64,000 nt of DNA from Candidatus Gastranaerophilales bacterium (GTDB lineage Bacteria; Cyanobacteriota; Vampirovibrionia; Gastranaerophilales; Gastranaerophilaceae). This document shows positions 41,929 to 51,424 of the stretch, piece by piece. Under the pieces are notes generated by a model, which did not search any database, was not told the DNA's origin, and was given only the letters and a program-made list of their open reading frames with translations. The stretch lies in assembly GCA_944323925.1 (NCBI GenBank), contig CALUUI010000002.1:62001-126000 (forward strand), in the 5' to 3' direction. Positions within the stretch are counted from its first letter, which is position 1, and every line of letters begins with the position of its first letter. The position numbers and the translations under genes are program-made.

Positions 41929-44418
41929 ATGTTCGAACGTTTTACCGAAAAAGCAATAAAAGTAATAATGCTTGCTCAAGAAGAAGCAAGACGGTTAGGT
42001 CATAATTTTGTAGGTACAGAGCAAGTATTGCTGGGTTTAATAGGAGAAGGTACCGGTATAGCTGCCAAGACTCTAAAATCAATGGGAGTTAATCTTAAAG
42101 ATGCCAGAATAGAAGTCGAAAAAATTATAGGTAGAGGTTCTGGTTTTGTAGCAGTAGAGATACCGTTTACTCCTCGAGCAAAACGAGTATTAGAACTATC
42201 ATGGGATGAAGCAAGACAACTCGGCCATAATTATATAGGTACAGAACATTTGCTTCTTGGCTTGATAAGAGAGGGTGAAGGTGTTGCAGCAAGAGTTTTA
42301 GAAAATCTTGGTGTTGACTTAAATAAAATAAGAAGCAATGTAGTTAAAATGCTTGGTGATACAAAACCTCAAACAACCGCAGCCGGAGGAATTTCATCAT
42401 CTTCATCACAAGCGTCAAAAGTTAAAACTCCAAGTTTAGACGAATATGGTACTGATTTAACATTAGCAGCAGCAGAAATGCGTTTGGATCCTGTTGTAGG
42501 GCGTGAAAAAGAAATTGAACGTGTTATTCAAATTCTTGCAAGACGTACAAAGAATAATCCGGTTCTTCTTGGTGAACCTGGGGTTGGTAAAACAGCTGTT
42601 GCCGAAGGTCTTGCTATCAGAATTGTTAATGCAGAAGTTCCTGATATTTTAGACGGGAAGAAAATTATCCAATTAGATATGGGATTATTAATTGCAGGTA
42701 CAAAATATAGAGGCGAATTTGAAGAAAGACTCAAAAAGATTATGGATGAAATTCGTCAAGCAGGAAATATTATTCTTGTAATTGATGAAATGCATACATT
42801 AATTGGTGCAGGTGCAGCAGAAGGTGCTATTGATGCTGCAAACATCTTAAAACCTGCACTATCAAGAGGGGAAATTCAGGTTATTGGTGCAACTACATCT
42901 GATGAATATAGAAAATACATCGAAAAAGATTCTGCACTTGAAAGAAGATTCCAACCGGTTATTATTGATGAGCCGTCAATTGATGAAACAATTGAGATTA
43001 TTAGAGGTTTAAAATTCAAGTATGAAGAACACCACAACTTGATAATTTCTGATGACGCAATTGTTGCGGCTGCTAAATTATCAAGTAAATATATTAATGA
43101 CAGATTTTTACCTGATAAAGCAATTGACGTTCTTGATGAAGCAAGCTCAAAGGTTAGATTAAAAGTAAGTACTCTTTCTCCGGAAGGCAAAGAGCTTGAT
43201 AAAGAACTAAGAAAAATTATTAAAGAAAAAGAAGAAGCAATCAGAAATCAAGAATTTGAATTGGCATCATCATTAAGAGATGATGAAGCAAATATGAAGG
43301 ATCGTATCAGAGAGGCTTCTGAAGCATGGAAACGTGATAATGATACGAATAAGCCTACAGTAACCGAAGAAGATGTTGCTGAGGTTATAGCAACCATGAC
43401 CGGTGTTCCTGTTACAAAACTTACAGAAGGTGAAACAGAAAGATTGCTTAAACTGGAAGATACATTACATGCTCGTGTTATTGGTCAAAGTGATGCCGTT
43501 ACAGCTATCTCTAAAGCAATAAGACGTGCAAGAGTAGGTTTAAAAAGTCCTAACAGACCAATCGGAAGTTTTATCTTCTCAGGTCCTACAGGTGTTGGTA
43601 AAACTGAACTTGCTAAAGCTCTTGCAGAAGCGGTGTTTGGTTCTGAAGATAATATGATAAGAGTTGATATGTCAGAGTTTATGGAAAAACATTCAACTGC
43701 TAAACTTATCGGTTCACCTCCGGGGTATGTTGGTTATGATGATGGCGGGCATTTATCCGAAATCGTCAGAAAGAAACCTTATTCAGTTATTCTTTTTGAT
43801 GAAATTGAAAAGGCTCACCCGGATGTATTTAATATTATGTTGCAAATCCTTGATGACGGTCGTTTGACTGATGCTAAGGGTAGACATATCAATTTCAAAA
43901 ATACAATTATAATCATGACTTCTAACGTTGGTGCAAGTATGATTGCTACTCAAGGAAAGTTAGGGTTTACTACAGGCGAAGATGCTAAAAAAGATAAGTA
44001 TGAAAAACTTAAAGAAACAGTTAATGAAGAACTTAAAAAGGCATTTAGACCTGAATTCCTTAACCGTATTGATGATATAATCGTATTCGCTCACTTGAGT
44101 AAGGAAGAAATCAGACAAATTGTTGATTTGATGATGAAAGATTTATTTAAACGTTTAAGCGAAAGAGAATTGTCTGTTGAAGTAACTGACGAAGTAAAAG
44201 ATTTCTTAGCAAAAGACGGTTATTCTGAAGCATATGGTGCAAGACCTTTAAGAAGACTTATTCAAAGAAAAATCGAAGATCCGCTTGCAGAAGAAATTCT
44301 GACAAGTGCTTATCAACCGGGCGATACGATTGTTATGAAACTTGTTGATGAAAAGATTGTGTTTGAGAAAAAACAAAAAGATGAAGCTCAGCAAGAAGAA
44401 ACTCAAGCGGCTCAATAA
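41929..44418 (+). CDS. clpC: ClpC-type AAA+ chaperone / protease ATPase
   Basis: Hexameric unfoldase feeding ClpP. Two Clp N-terminal repeats (about 1-145), first AAA+ with [13 protein letters not shown] near 216 and [12 protein letters not shown], a middle region with UVR-like [20 protein letters not shown], and second AAA+ with [14 protein letters not shown] near 553, and [13 protein letters not shown]. 829 residues. AGAGGAG precedes the ATG, and TTGAGT with TATTAG 17 bases on may be the promoter. No McsA/McsB or CtsR genes are adjacent, as in cyanobacteria. A terminator follows. Confidence 0.95.
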   Translation: MFERFTEKAIKVIMLAQEEARRLGHNFVGTEQVLLGLIGEGTGIAAKTLKSMGVNLKDARIEVEKIIGRGSGFVAVEIPFTPRAKRVLELSWDEARQLGHNYIGTEHLLLGLIREGEGVAARVLENLGVDLNKIRSNVVKMLGDTKPQTTAAGGISSSSSQASKVKTPSLDEYGTDLTLAAAEMRLDPVVGREKEIERVIQILARRTKNNPVLLGEPGVGKTAVAEGLAIRIVNAEVPDILDGKKIIQLDMGLLIAGTKYRGEFEERLKKIMDEIRQAGNIILVIDEMHTLIGAGAAEGAIDAANILKPALSRGEIQVIGATTSDEYRKYIEKDSALERRFQPVIIDEPSIDETIEIIRGLKFKYEEHHNLIISDDAIVAAAKLSSKYINDRFLPDKAIDVLDEASSKVRLKVSTLSPEGKELDKELRKIIKEKEEAIRNQEFELASSLRDDEANMKDRIREASEAWKRDNDTNKPTVTEEDVAEVIATMTGVPVTKLTEGETERLLKLEDTLHARVIGQSDAVTAISKAIRRARVGLKSPNRPIGSFIFSGPTGVGKTELAKALAEAVFGSEDNMIRVDMSEFMEKHSTAKLIGSPPGYVGYDDGGHLSEIVRKKPYSVILFDEIEKAHPDVFNIMLQILDDGRLTDAKGRHINFKNTIIIMTSNVGASMIATQGKLGFTTGEDAKKDKYEKLKETVNEELKKAFRPEFLNRIDDIIVFAHLSKEEIRQIVDLMMKDLFKRLSERELSVEVTDEVKDFLAKDGYSEAYGARPLRRLIQRKIEDPLAEEILTSAYQPGDTIVMKLVDEKIVFEKKQKDEAQQEETQAAQ

Positions 44419-44426
44419 TAAAATTT

Positions 44427-44456
44427 AAAACCTCTCTTTTATAAGAGAGGTTTTTT
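44427..44456 (+). terminator. Terminator of clpC
   Basis: AAAACCTCTCTT (44427-44438) pairs with AAGAGAGGTTTT (44443-44454) around TTAT, ending in T run. Confidence 0.9.
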
Positions 44457-44474
44457 ATATCCATTATACATTTG

Positions 44475-44483
44475 TGCTAATAT
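44475..44483 (+). promoter_or_regulatory. Extended -10 box of mnmA
   Basis: TGCTAATAT lies 6 bases before the mnmA ATG, and no ribosome site is visible, so the transcript is probably leaderless. The -35 region is weak, as allowed by the extended -10. Confidence 0.5.
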
Positions 44484-44489
44484 AGTGAT

Positions 44490-45518
44490 ATGAAAAAAGC
44501 TATTGTCGCAATGAGTGGCGGTTTGGACAGCTCTGTTACCGCTTTATTATTAAAACAGCAAGGTTATGAAGTAATTGGCGTTACAGGATTAATGCTTGAT
44601 ACCCCTCAAGCTCATTTGGTTTGTCATAATGCTAAAATAACTGCTGATAAACTTGATATAGAGCATCATGTTATTGATGTTTCAAATCTGTTTAATGAAA
44701 AGGTTGTTTCTTATTTTGAAACCGAATACAAATCAGGTAGAACTCCTAATCCTTGTATTCAATGTAATAAATTTATTAAATGGGGTGAATTGTTTAATAT
44801 ATCAATGGAAAAATTTAATGCCGATATATTTGCAACAGGACATTATGCTGAAATTCGTTTTGTAGAGGGTTATTACAAACTCTATCCTGCCAAAGATGAG
44901 AAGAAAGATCAATTATATTTCTTATATAAATTATCGCAAAATGTTTTATCTAAAACGGTTTTTCCGTTATATAAGTATCAAAAGCCGAAAATAAGAGAGA
45001 TTGCAGAAAAATATAATCTTCCTGCAAAATCTGCTAAAGAAAGTCAAGATATTTGTTTTATACAAAAACCTTGTACAACAAAAAAATATTTGTTAGACAA
45101 GTTTGGAGAAAAAGAAGGTCTGTTTATTGAGAAATCGTCAGGAAAAATCTTAGGTAAACACTCAGGATTTTATCAATATACAATAGGGCAAAGAAAAGGT
45201 ATTGGTATTGCTTATCCTTATCCGCTTTATGTTCTTGATATTGATGCTCAAAAAAATATTGTTTATTTAGGTAAAGAAGAAGAAAATTATTCGGATTCTC
45301 TTTATATTAAAGATATATCACTTTCATACCCGATGCAGTCTGATTTTGAAGCTATGGTTAAAATAAGATATAATATGCAAGCCTGTATGGCAAACGTAAA
45401 TTTAGCAGAAAAAAAAGTTACGTTTAAAACCCCTGTAAACTCTGTTACATCAGGTCAAGCCTGTGTTTTTTATTCTCCAATTGATGGTCATTTGATTGGT
45501 GGCGGAGAAATTGTTTAA
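44490..45518 (+). CDS. mnmA: tRNA-specific 2-thiouridylase MnmA
   Basis: Adds sulfur to U34 of Glu, Gln and Lys tRNAs. AMSGGLDSSVTALLL (residues 7-21) is the ATP pyrophosphatase P-loop, NPCIQCNKFIKWG and ESQDICFI hold the two catalytic cysteines, and GQRKGIGIAYPYPLYVLDID starts the C-terminal RNA-binding part. Length 342 is normal. It lies downstream of the clpC terminator with its own -10 box. Confidence 0.94.
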   Translation: MKKAIVAMSGGLDSSVTALLLKQQGYEVIGVTGLMLDTPQAHLVCHNAKITADKLDIEHHVIDVSNLFNEKVVSYFETEYKSGRTPNPCIQCNKFIKWGELFNISMEKFNADIFATGHYAEIRFVEGYYKLYPAKDEKKDQLYFLYKLSQNVLSKTVFPLYKYQKPKIREIAEKYNLPAKSAKESQDICFIQKPCTTKKYLLDKFGEKEGLFIEKSSGKILGKHSGFYQYTIGQRKGIGIAYPYPLYVLDIDAQKNIVYLGKEEENYSDSLYIKDISLSYPMQSDFEAMVKIRYNMQACMANVNLAEKKVTFKTPVNSVTSGQACVFYSPIDGHLIGGGEIV

Positions 45519-45575
45519 AGATTGTGTATATAAGTTTGCGAGAAAAATGTCAATTTTTTCGCATCCTCATATAAT

Positions 45576-45600
45576 AAAAAGAGGTCGAATTCTCAACCTC
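45576..45600 (-). terminator. Terminator of the flagellin gene
   Basis: On the minus strand GAGGT...ACCTC (5-bp stem, 10-base loop) is followed by TTTTT. A second hairpin of GCGAGAAAAAT/ATTTTTTCGC lies at 45538-45562. Confidence 0.65.
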
Positions 45601-45646
45601 AAATATAAGTACATATCCCAATCAACAATCAAAATTTTATTAACTA

Positions 45647-46540
45647 CTAGATTAAGTTTACAGCGATAGATGGCATTTGGTTAGCTGTAGCTAGTAGCGT
45701 AGAAGCTGCACTTTGAAGAATTTGTGCTGAAATATAACTTGTAGATTCTTCTGCAATATCAGCATCTCTCATTGAGCTTCTTGAATTTGTTAACTGTGTT
45801 ACGTTTGTATTAACAGCAGTTATAGCAGATTCTAATCTGTTTTGCGCAGCACCAAGGTTTGTTATTCTTGTTGCTATATCTGTAATAGCACTATCAATTA
45901 TTGACAAGAACTCTGATGGACTGGTTGTTTCTTTTACCGGATTATCTGGGTCTGCTACATCAACACCTGATAATACTTTTGCTATTTCTTCTACGTCACC
46001 ACCAGCACCTGCCAATAATGTTTCGGAGCTTGCTTCTTCAAATAATGTTGCTTCCAAGATAATCTTACTCGAATCTGCGCCGTATAAACCTATTTGAATG
46101 TTTATAGGATCAGTAATATCACCATTCATTAAATTCATACCGTTATATTCAGCAGTATCAGCCACACGAGTGATTTCGTTTAACCTTGCAGTAATTTCGG
46201 CGTTTATCGCTGCTAAAGAATCTTCACTATAGGTTCCGTTAGCGGCTTGTTCCGTCAAATCTCTGATACGTTGCAAGTGGGTTGTTATTAACGCATAATT
46301 TTCTTCAGTTGTTGTTAACATATCAATACCGATTTGTGCGTTATCTGCTGCAACCTCGAATGAGCCTATTTTTGTGGTCATTGTATCTATAATGTTATAG
46401 CCCGCTGCGTCATCTTTTGCTCGGTTAACTTTGAAACCCGTTGTCATTCGCTCAATCGCTTGAGTCATTGAATCTGTTGCACTATTAAGGTTGCTTCTTA
46501 CAATCATGGCTGATGTGTTAGTTACAATACTTAATGACAT
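45647..46540 (-). CDS. Flagellin
   Basis: Filament subunit of 297 residues. The conserved N-terminal D0/D1 part (about 1-150) contains RMTTGFKVNRAKDDAAGYNI, TEENYALITTHLQRIRDLTE and YNGMNLMNG; the C-terminal part has NRLESAITAVNTNVTQL and SRSSMRDADIAEESTSY. The middle variable domain is short, so the filament should be thin with few exposed loops. AGGAG precedes the ATG. It is apart from the main flagellar operon and has its own control region; it is probably controlled by the sigma-28-type factor at 61 kb. Confidence 0.95.
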   Translation of the reverse strand: MSLSIVTNTSAMIVRSNLNSATDSMTQAIERMTTGFKVNRAKDDAAGYNIIDTMTTKIGSFEVAADNAQIGIDMLTTTEENYALITTHLQRIRDLTEQAANGTYSEDSLAAINAEITARLNEITRVADTAEYNGMNLMNGDITDPINIQIGLYGADSSKIILEATLFEEASSETLLAGAGGDVEEIAKVLSGVDVADPDNPVKETTSPSEFLSIIDSAITDIATRITNLGAAQNRLESAITAVNTNVTQLTNSRSSMRDADIAEESTSYISAQILQSAASTLLATANQMPSIAVNLI

Positions 46541-46720
46541 ATTATTCTCCTATTTTTCCCTAATCATTCACATACTAACTATGACACCGGATATAATACC
46601 CTAATCCCTAACCTAACTTAATACGTGTCAGACTATCTCTTTTTATATATCCCTAATATCAACTACAAGTTGACATGTTCATACTATAACATCTATCTAT
46701 AAATGTCAAGTATATCTTAT
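46541..46720 (-). promoter_or_regulatory. Flagellin control region with repeated TTAGGG motifs and a palindrome
   Basis: On the minus strand TTAGGG occurs at 46563-46558, 46604-46599, 46611-46606 and 46656-46651, with TTAGGT at 46616-46611. TCAACTACAAGTTGA at 46659-46673 is a 6-bp inverted repeat just beyond. No clear sigma-28 promoter (GCCGATAA) is seen. The rest of the 308-base spacer up to bioB holds nothing else that I recognise. Confidence 0.55.
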
Positions 46721-46848
46721 ATAAAATTTACATACCTTTATATACTTAATATTTTCTTTTGATGTTTTATTTGGTTCTTTTTTATATATGGGCTTTCTTT
46801 CTGTTTTTGTTATATAGTGGTGTTAGAGTATTTTTTATTGAGGTTAAT

Positions 46849-47769
46849 ATGGATAAACAAAAATTATTAGATTTATATAATTTAGATATCAATGAGTTGG
46901 TTAAAATATCAGCTAAGGTTACGGATGAAAATTTTTCCAATGTTGTTGAGGCATGCTCTATAATTAGTGCCAGAACGGGGAAGTGCGGAGAAAATTGCAA
47001 ATATTGTTCACAGTCTGCACATAATCATGCGCATATTGAGTGTCATCCGCTTGTTGATTTGGAAACGGTAAGAAAAGCAGCTATAAGTGCAAACGAGAAT
47101 GGAGCTGTAAGATTTTCGCTTGTAACATCCGGAAGAAGACCGTCTGACGAAGATTTTGTTCATATTCTTGAGATGGTAAAGGTTGTTAATTCTATAGATG
47201 GTCTTACGTGTTGTGCATCGCTTGGAATTTTAACCGAGGAGCAGATGAAACAATTAAGCGAGGCAGGTTGTGTAAGGTATCATCATAATATTAATACTTG
47301 CAGGAATTATCATCCGCAAATTTGTACTACACACACTTATGAGGATAGGATTAAAACTATTGAGCTTGCCAAAAAATATAATATGGAGGTATGCTGCGGA
47401 GTTATTATCGGGATGGGAGAAACACGTGAAAACCGTGTTGAGATGGCATTAGAACTTGCTCAAATCAATCCTGAGTCTGTACCTGTTAATATTCTTACTC
47501 CTATTGAAGGTACACCTTTTGAGGGGTACAAAAATAAGATTGATGAAGATGAAGTTGTAAGAACAATGTGTATATTTAGAATTGCAATGCCAAAAGCACA
47601 GATAAGGTTTGCAGGCGGCAGATCAACAAGATTAAGCCAACAAAATCAGGAACTATGCCTTAAAGCAGGTGTTAACGGTGTCATCGTAGGAAATTATCTT
47701 ACAACTGCAGGCGTTGATGTAAGTGAGGACAGAAAGACTTTTGAAAAACTTGGTAAAGTTTTAGTTTAA
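46849..47769 (+). CDS. bioB: Biotin synthase
   Basis: Radical SAM enzyme inserting sulfur into dethiobiotin. GKCGENCKYCSQS gives the CxxxCxxC cluster site; RFSLVTSGRRPS, CCASLGILTEEQ and RFAGGRSTRLS are BioB features. The open frame begins at 46759 within membrane-like sequence; TTGAGG before the ATG at 46849 gives the normal 306 residues. No other biotin gene is in the window. Confidence 0.93.
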   Translation: MDKQKLLDLYNLDINELVKISAKVTDENFSNVVEACSIISARTGKCGENCKYCSQSAHNHAHIECHPLVDLETVRKAAISANENGAVRFSLVTSGRRPSDEDFVHILEMVKVVNSIDGLTCCASLGILTEEQMKQLSEAGCVRYHHNINTCRNYHPQICTTHTYEDRIKTIELAKKYNMEVCCGVIIGMGETRENRVEMALELAQINPESVPVNILTPIEGTPFEGYKNKIDEDEVVRTMCIFRIAMPKAQIRFAGGRSTRLSQQNQELCLKAGVNGVIVGNYLTTAGVDVSEDRKTFEKLGKVLV

Positions 47770-47776
47770 GTCTTTA

Positions 47777-49018
47777 TTATTCCATTACTATATGAACTGC
47801 ATTTGAAATTGCAACTCCGCCTTTATAGGCAGGAGAGTTTAGAATTGTACCATTACCGTACATTACTGTTGAGCTGCCACCGTCTAAATTCATAGCATTT
47901 ACGCAGCCTATTTGTTTCATATAGCGGGCAAGTTCGCCTAGGGTTAAACCGACTGACGCGCTTTCTCTTCCGTCTGCTGTTATTATAATTATGTTATTAT
48001 CGCTTGTATATCCGATTGCTGTTCTTGGGTTCCTGCCGGTTATCCCTGTTAATTTTTGTTCGGTTGCATCTATATAAATTTCACCGTCTTTTATTAGATA
48101 TGGCCCGCCGCTTATTATATGTTTTACATTTTTCCATTCGGGGGTTGTTTTAATTTCTAATTTTATTCGTTTATCATTTAGTAGAGATTGAAGTTTTGAT
48201 TTTGGACCTGATATTACATAACCATTTTGCGGGATTTCTAATCTTGTTGTTGAATTGGAGATTATTTTTCCATCTTGTATTGCGATTACCATACCTTTTT
48301 GAGGTGCTGCAGGTGAATATTTTCCCCATAAATTATCATAGATTAATACGTTTGTTGATAATGTTCTTGGCTGATTAATATTATTGATTTTCAATTCCTG
48401 ATTGTTGGTTTTTAGGGTTATATTTACTTCGGCTCTTGCCATTTCAAATTTATCATCGAAAATCCCCATTGCTACTCGGTTATACATTTCTCCTGTATAT
48501 ATTCGCCCATCTATCATTAATAATCCTAACGGTGCTCCTGTATCTTGTTTAAAATATCCCCCATTCACTGATACGATTGCTTTATCTCTTATACTCAAAT
48601 TCTTTATACTTGATTTATAGTTTAATGTGCTTCCTGCAATTGCCGGTTCCAGTCTTAAATTTGGGTTAATACTAAAATCTGTTTCTATAATATTTAGTTT
48701 GACCGGTCTTGAATTAAAATATCTTACTACTTTTATTCGTTTTACCCCTTTGGCTAAATCCGTTATAGTTCCTCCGGGATATTTTTGTTTAATGTAATTA
48801 TCAAATAGTTCTTCTTTGTCTTCTTGTGTAAAAACATCCTCTATTGTTGTTTTGGTACTCTCTATTGATGGAACAGTCGGTGGTGAAACCGAATAAGCTA
48901 TGTTATCCGCTGCTTTTACTCCTAACATTGCAGATAAAAAAAGTACACTCATTGATGCTGTTAAAATCCAGCCATTTAACGCTTTTTCCTCATTTAGACG
49001 CAGACATATCGTATCCAT
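47777..49018 (-). CDS. Secreted phosphodiester glycosidase domain protein (NAGPA-like)
   Basis: A 413-residue exported protein. An N-terminal membrane/signal segment (about 16-36) is followed by a linker, then a phosphodiester glycosidase (NAGPA/DUF2233) domain: SVNGGYFKQDTGAPLGLLMI, RTAIGYTSDNN, and NAMNLDGGSSTVMY, then SNAVHIVM. The family removes sugars from phosphodiesters, and bacterial members often act on wall polymers. A sigma-70 promoter and about a 95-base leader lie upstream. It faces bioB. Confidence 0.87.
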   Translation of the reverse strand: MDTICLRLNEEKALNGWILTASMSVLFLSAMLGVKAADNIAYSVSPPTVPSIESTKTTIEDVFTQEDKEELFDNYIKQKYPGGTITDLAKGVKRIKVVRYFNSRPVKLNIIETDFSINPNLRLEPAIAGSTLNYKSSIKNLSIRDKAIVSVNGGYFKQDTGAPLGLLMIDGRIYTGEMYNRVAMGIFDDKFEMARAEVNITLKTNNQELKINNINQPRTLSTNVLIYDNLWGKYSPAAPQKGMVIAIQDGKIISNSTTRLEIPQNGYVISGPKSKLQSLLNDKRIKLEIKTTPEWKNVKHIISGGPYLIKDGEIYIDATEQKLTGITGRNPRTAIGYTSDNNIIIITADGRESASVGLTLGELARYMKQIGCVNAMNLDGGSSTVMYGNGTILNSPAYKGGVAISNAVHIVME

Positions 49019-49061
49019 TTTGAGCTCCTGATTAAACTACTAACGGATACCTTTTTATTAG

Positions 49062-49147
49062 AGAGTGGTTTGGGGCGATACACTCTGAGCAATTGATGCA
49101 GAATCCCTTGCTACTATTATTATAACATGTTTGAGATTAACTCTCAA
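49062..49147 (-). promoter_or_regulatory. Promoter and structured leader of the glycosidase gene
   Basis: On the minus strand TTGAGA (49147-49142), 17 bases, then TATAAT (49124-49119). The leader of about 95 bases carries the hairpin AGAGTG/CACTCT (49081-49086 with 49062-49067) around a 13-base loop containing TCGCCCC, then AGGAGC before the ATG. I could not match it to a known riboswitch. Confidence 0.75.
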
Positions 49148-49160
49148 CCCCATGGTTTAT

Positions 49161-50066
49161 TTATTTTATCAAATTATATTCTTCAAAATTTAGATTATTA
49201 TTTACTTTTAGAGAATCGATAACTTCTTTCCCATAACTTTGAAATACAGCGTTGTATCTTTTTAGAGTTGTTTCAAGTATTTCCTCTATTTCTTTTGCAC
49301 TTAATTTTATTTCACGGCTTTTTAGGCCTTTTATAGTCGCTTCTAATGATAAGCCTTTCTTTTTGGCTACTACATCTGCAAATTTCATTTTAAGGCACAT
49401 TATACCGACTTGTACTCCCAGATTATCATCTTTGCCACAGGCTTCTCTTAGTTCTGCGGGAGTATTGTATCTGCGGATATTTTTACCATTTTTATCGGTT
49501 GCTATTTCTCCTTCAGGTGTGTGTTTATATAAAATCTTATTCATTGTTTCTTCATCTATCAAATTATATAGCTTTAAACGTCCCCCGTTTGTATCTGAAA
49601 ACATATCTTGGATTGTTATCGTGGTTACTTGCATTGCTCCGGAACCGGTAGCTGAATTAATATGTTTACTGAATTTACTCTCTTTGCATATTATTGCTGC
49701 TAAAAGTTCTACTCTTATATCTGTTGTTTCTCCGTTTTCTTTTATTATTTTTGTCCAGTATGCTAAATCTTCTTCACTTAGGTTGAGTTTTACTTTATTA
49801 GTTTGGAGTTTGATGATTTTTTCAATTTCTGCCCTGCGTTTACGTTCTTTTACTTCCGGAAAAATATTTTCTAATGTACTTTCAGACCATTCTCTTAATT
49901 TTTTATTATTATCTTCCATATATTTTTCCCAAGAAAAACTTTCTTCTTTTATTGTTTCTTGGGGGACTAGTGGGAGAATTATTTCTTTCGGGTTTTTGAC
50001 CTTTTGTTTAGGTTGTTCTTGGTTAGTGAAAATATTTGTTTCTCTTAATCCTTCAACTTTTGTCAT
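49161..50066 (-). CDS. Lytic-transglycosylase-like protein, no signal peptide
   Basis: A 301-residue protein with a central SLT-like domain: LAAIICKESKFSKHINSATG (catalytic E in KES, about residue 133) and SGAMQVTTITIQDMF, followed by an unusually long helical part. The N-terminal 100 residues are charged and partly disordered. No Sec signal is seen, as for the flagellar transglycosylase at 29.2 kb. It could be released by lysis, exported by another path, or act on internalised wall. Not near other flagellar genes. The call rests on the two SLT motifs. Confidence 0.7.
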   Translation of the reverse strand: MTKVEGLRETNIFTNQEQPKQKVKNPKEIILPLVPQETIKEESFSWEKYMEDNNKKLREWSESTLENIFPEVKERKRRAEIEKIIKLQTNKVKLNLSEEDLAYWTKIIKENGETTDIRVELLAAIICKESKFSKHINSATGSGAMQVTTITIQDMFSDTNGGRLKLYNLIDEETMNKILYKHTPEGEIATDKNGKNIRRYNTPAELREACGKDDNLGVQVGIMCLKMKFADVVAKKKGLSLEATIKGLKSREIKLSAKEIEEILETTLKRYNAVFQSYGKEVIDSLKVNNNLNFEEYNLIK

Positions 50067-50234
50067 ATTTTTATACCCATGTTTATACTATGTATATATA
50101 AAGTATTTATCTTTCTAAAAATTGCTAGCTACTATTTTTTTATATTAAATTTGTTAATAAATTTTGTTTGCAATAGTCAATTTTATATAATCATCTGTTT
50201 TTATATAAATAGTTGATGAAAGGAGAGATTTGTT

Positions 50235-51164
50235 TTGGCATTTATTTCACAATTATTTTATAAAACAACTAATCTTATGCCAAGAAAAGAAATTGTAAGA
50301 ACCTGTAAGGAAATAGGAAAAGAATTAGGTCGGGATTCTAAATCATCTGATAGCATTGATTTGAACAAGTTTAGACAGTTATTAGCCAAGTCAGTCGGTA
50401 AAAAGAAAGCTGATAAAATTGTTATAGCTGATGATTTTGAAACTTTTAAAAAATACACAAAAGAGTTAGGCATAGATGATAATACATCTGAGGTGTATTT
50501 TATGAGTTCAAAATCAGCTGTTTTAGCTAATCCAAAGGATAATACCGTATTATTGTCATTAAGAACTTCGGGAACAGAAATGGCTGAAGCGCTAAATTTG
50601 GCTACACATGAACTCGAACATGTTTTGTTTAGATCGTTGAGTCCGAGAGCTGCGTTAGAAAAAATTTATATAAAGCTTCGCGGTTCTAAGTATATGGATA
50701 AAATTTTACAGAAATACGGGCAATTAATTAATGAAAAAAGTTTTGATATGCAAAATGGTTTATTATCAAAAAGTCAATTTGAAGATTTAAGCCCGATTGG
50801 CGGTTATACTAATCAATTACTTAATATAGAAGGTTTGTTAAAGCAAATGAATATAAGCTCCTACAAAACTTTTCGTACCGACTTGGATTCTTTGGTTTCT
50901 GATTTATTAGAAAAGAAAAATCCGAAAATTAATATCAAAATTTTAAATGCAATGCGGGCAGTTTTAAAAGACGAATCAAGGGCCTATAAATCAGGTGGTG
51001 CAGTTGAGAGATTTTGGACAGAAGCACAGGGAAAAGTCAATCCTAATGCTAATAAGTCAGAAATGTTTGCAATGTTATATGATGAAACTCTGCCAAGTAT
51101 AAGAAAAGCATTATGGAAACAAAGAATTGAATATTTAAAAAATATTTTTAAAATTGGGCAATAG
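50235..51164 (+). CDS. Predicted zinc metalloprotease-like protein (HELEH)
   Basis: A 309-residue protein with no recognised family. NLATHELEHVLFRSL contains the zinc site H125-E-L-E-H129. A candidate third ligand is the glutamate in KDESRAYKSG near residue 246, the ExxA(Y) type of gluzincins. The N-terminus (SQLFYKTTNLMPRKE) has no signal peptide. The best start is TTG at 50235, about 8 bases after AGGAGAG. It lies directly before the type III toxin-antitoxin locus. Whether linked to it is unknown. An inactive homologue is possible. Confidence 0.65.
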   Translation: MAFISQLFYKTTNLMPRKEIVRTCKEIGKELGRDSKSSDSIDLNKFRQLLAKSVGKKKADKIVIADDFETFKKYTKELGIDDNTSEVYFMSSKSAVLANPKDNTVLLSLRTSGTEMAEALNLATHELEHVLFRSLSPRAALEKIYIKLRGSKYMDKILQKYGQLINEKSFDMQNGLLSKSQFEDLSPIGGYTNQLLNIEGLLKQMNISSYKTFRTDLDSLVSDLLEKKNPKINIKILNAMRAVLKDESRAYKSGGAVERFWTEAQGKVNPNANKSEMFAMLYDETLPSIRKALWKQRIEYLKNIFKIGQ

Positions 51165-51220
51165 ATTTAGTTTACAGTTTGTTTTTTTTGTTTTGTCTTG
51201 ATAAAACTTGAACTACGAAC

Positions 51221-51250
51221 TTGAAAAATTTTGAAAATATGTAATAATAT
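51221..51250 (+). promoter_or_regulatory. Promoter of the type III antitoxin RNA
   Basis: TTGAAA (51221-51226), 18 bases, then TAATAT (51245-51250). Predicted start near 51257, at the beginning of the first repeat. Confidence 0.65.
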
Positions 51251-51253
51251 AAG

Positions 51254-51370
51254 TAGAAGATGTTTCTCGTAGAGCCGCGAGAAAGGTAAAATAAAAAAAG
51301 CTCAATTAGAAGAACTTCTCGTAGGGAATGCGAGAAGGGTAAAATAAAAAAGTTCCCATTTAGAAGAAAA
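51254..51370 (+). ncRNA. ToxI-like antitoxin RNA: two tandem pseudoknot repeats plus partial third
   Basis: TAGAAGA marks each unit start, at 51254, 51307 and 51361, giving periods of 53 and 54. Unit 1: stem TTTCTCG/CGAGAAA, loop GAGC pairing with GCTC (51300-51303). Unit 2: stem CTTCTCG/CGAGAAG, loop GGGAA pairing with TTCCC (51353-51357). Both share the 15-nt A-rich loop GGTAAAATAAAAAA-. The first stem pair changes from T-A to C-G, and the second stem changes sequence completely while keeping its pairing. This is the H-type pseudoknot architecture of type III antitoxins, here located between promoter and terminator in front of the toxin gene. Confidence 0.88.
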
Positions 51371-51409
51371 TAAAATTCCTCTTTATTGTATAATAAGGAG
51401 GAATTTTTA
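51371..51409 (+). terminator. Terminator between antitoxin RNA and toxin gene
   Basis: AAATTCCTCTTTATT pairs with AATAAGGAGGAATTT (one G-U) around GTAT, followed by a T run. In type III loci this hairpin sets the ratio of antitoxin RNA to toxin mRNA by partial read-through. Confidence 0.88.
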
Positions 51410-51424
51410 ATTATTGAGGTTTTA

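Noticed and set aside
49252-50118. 288-residue plus-strand open frame
   Set aside because: It lies opposite the transglycosylase-like gene, is rich in Ser/Phe/Leu as expected for an antisense frame, and has no recognisable domain or ribosome site.
51254-51370. Two-unit CRISPR-like array
   Set aside because: The repeated parts include stems that covary between units, the period is 53-54 with no distinct spacers, and a toxin gene follows. It is pseudoknot RNA, not CRISPR.
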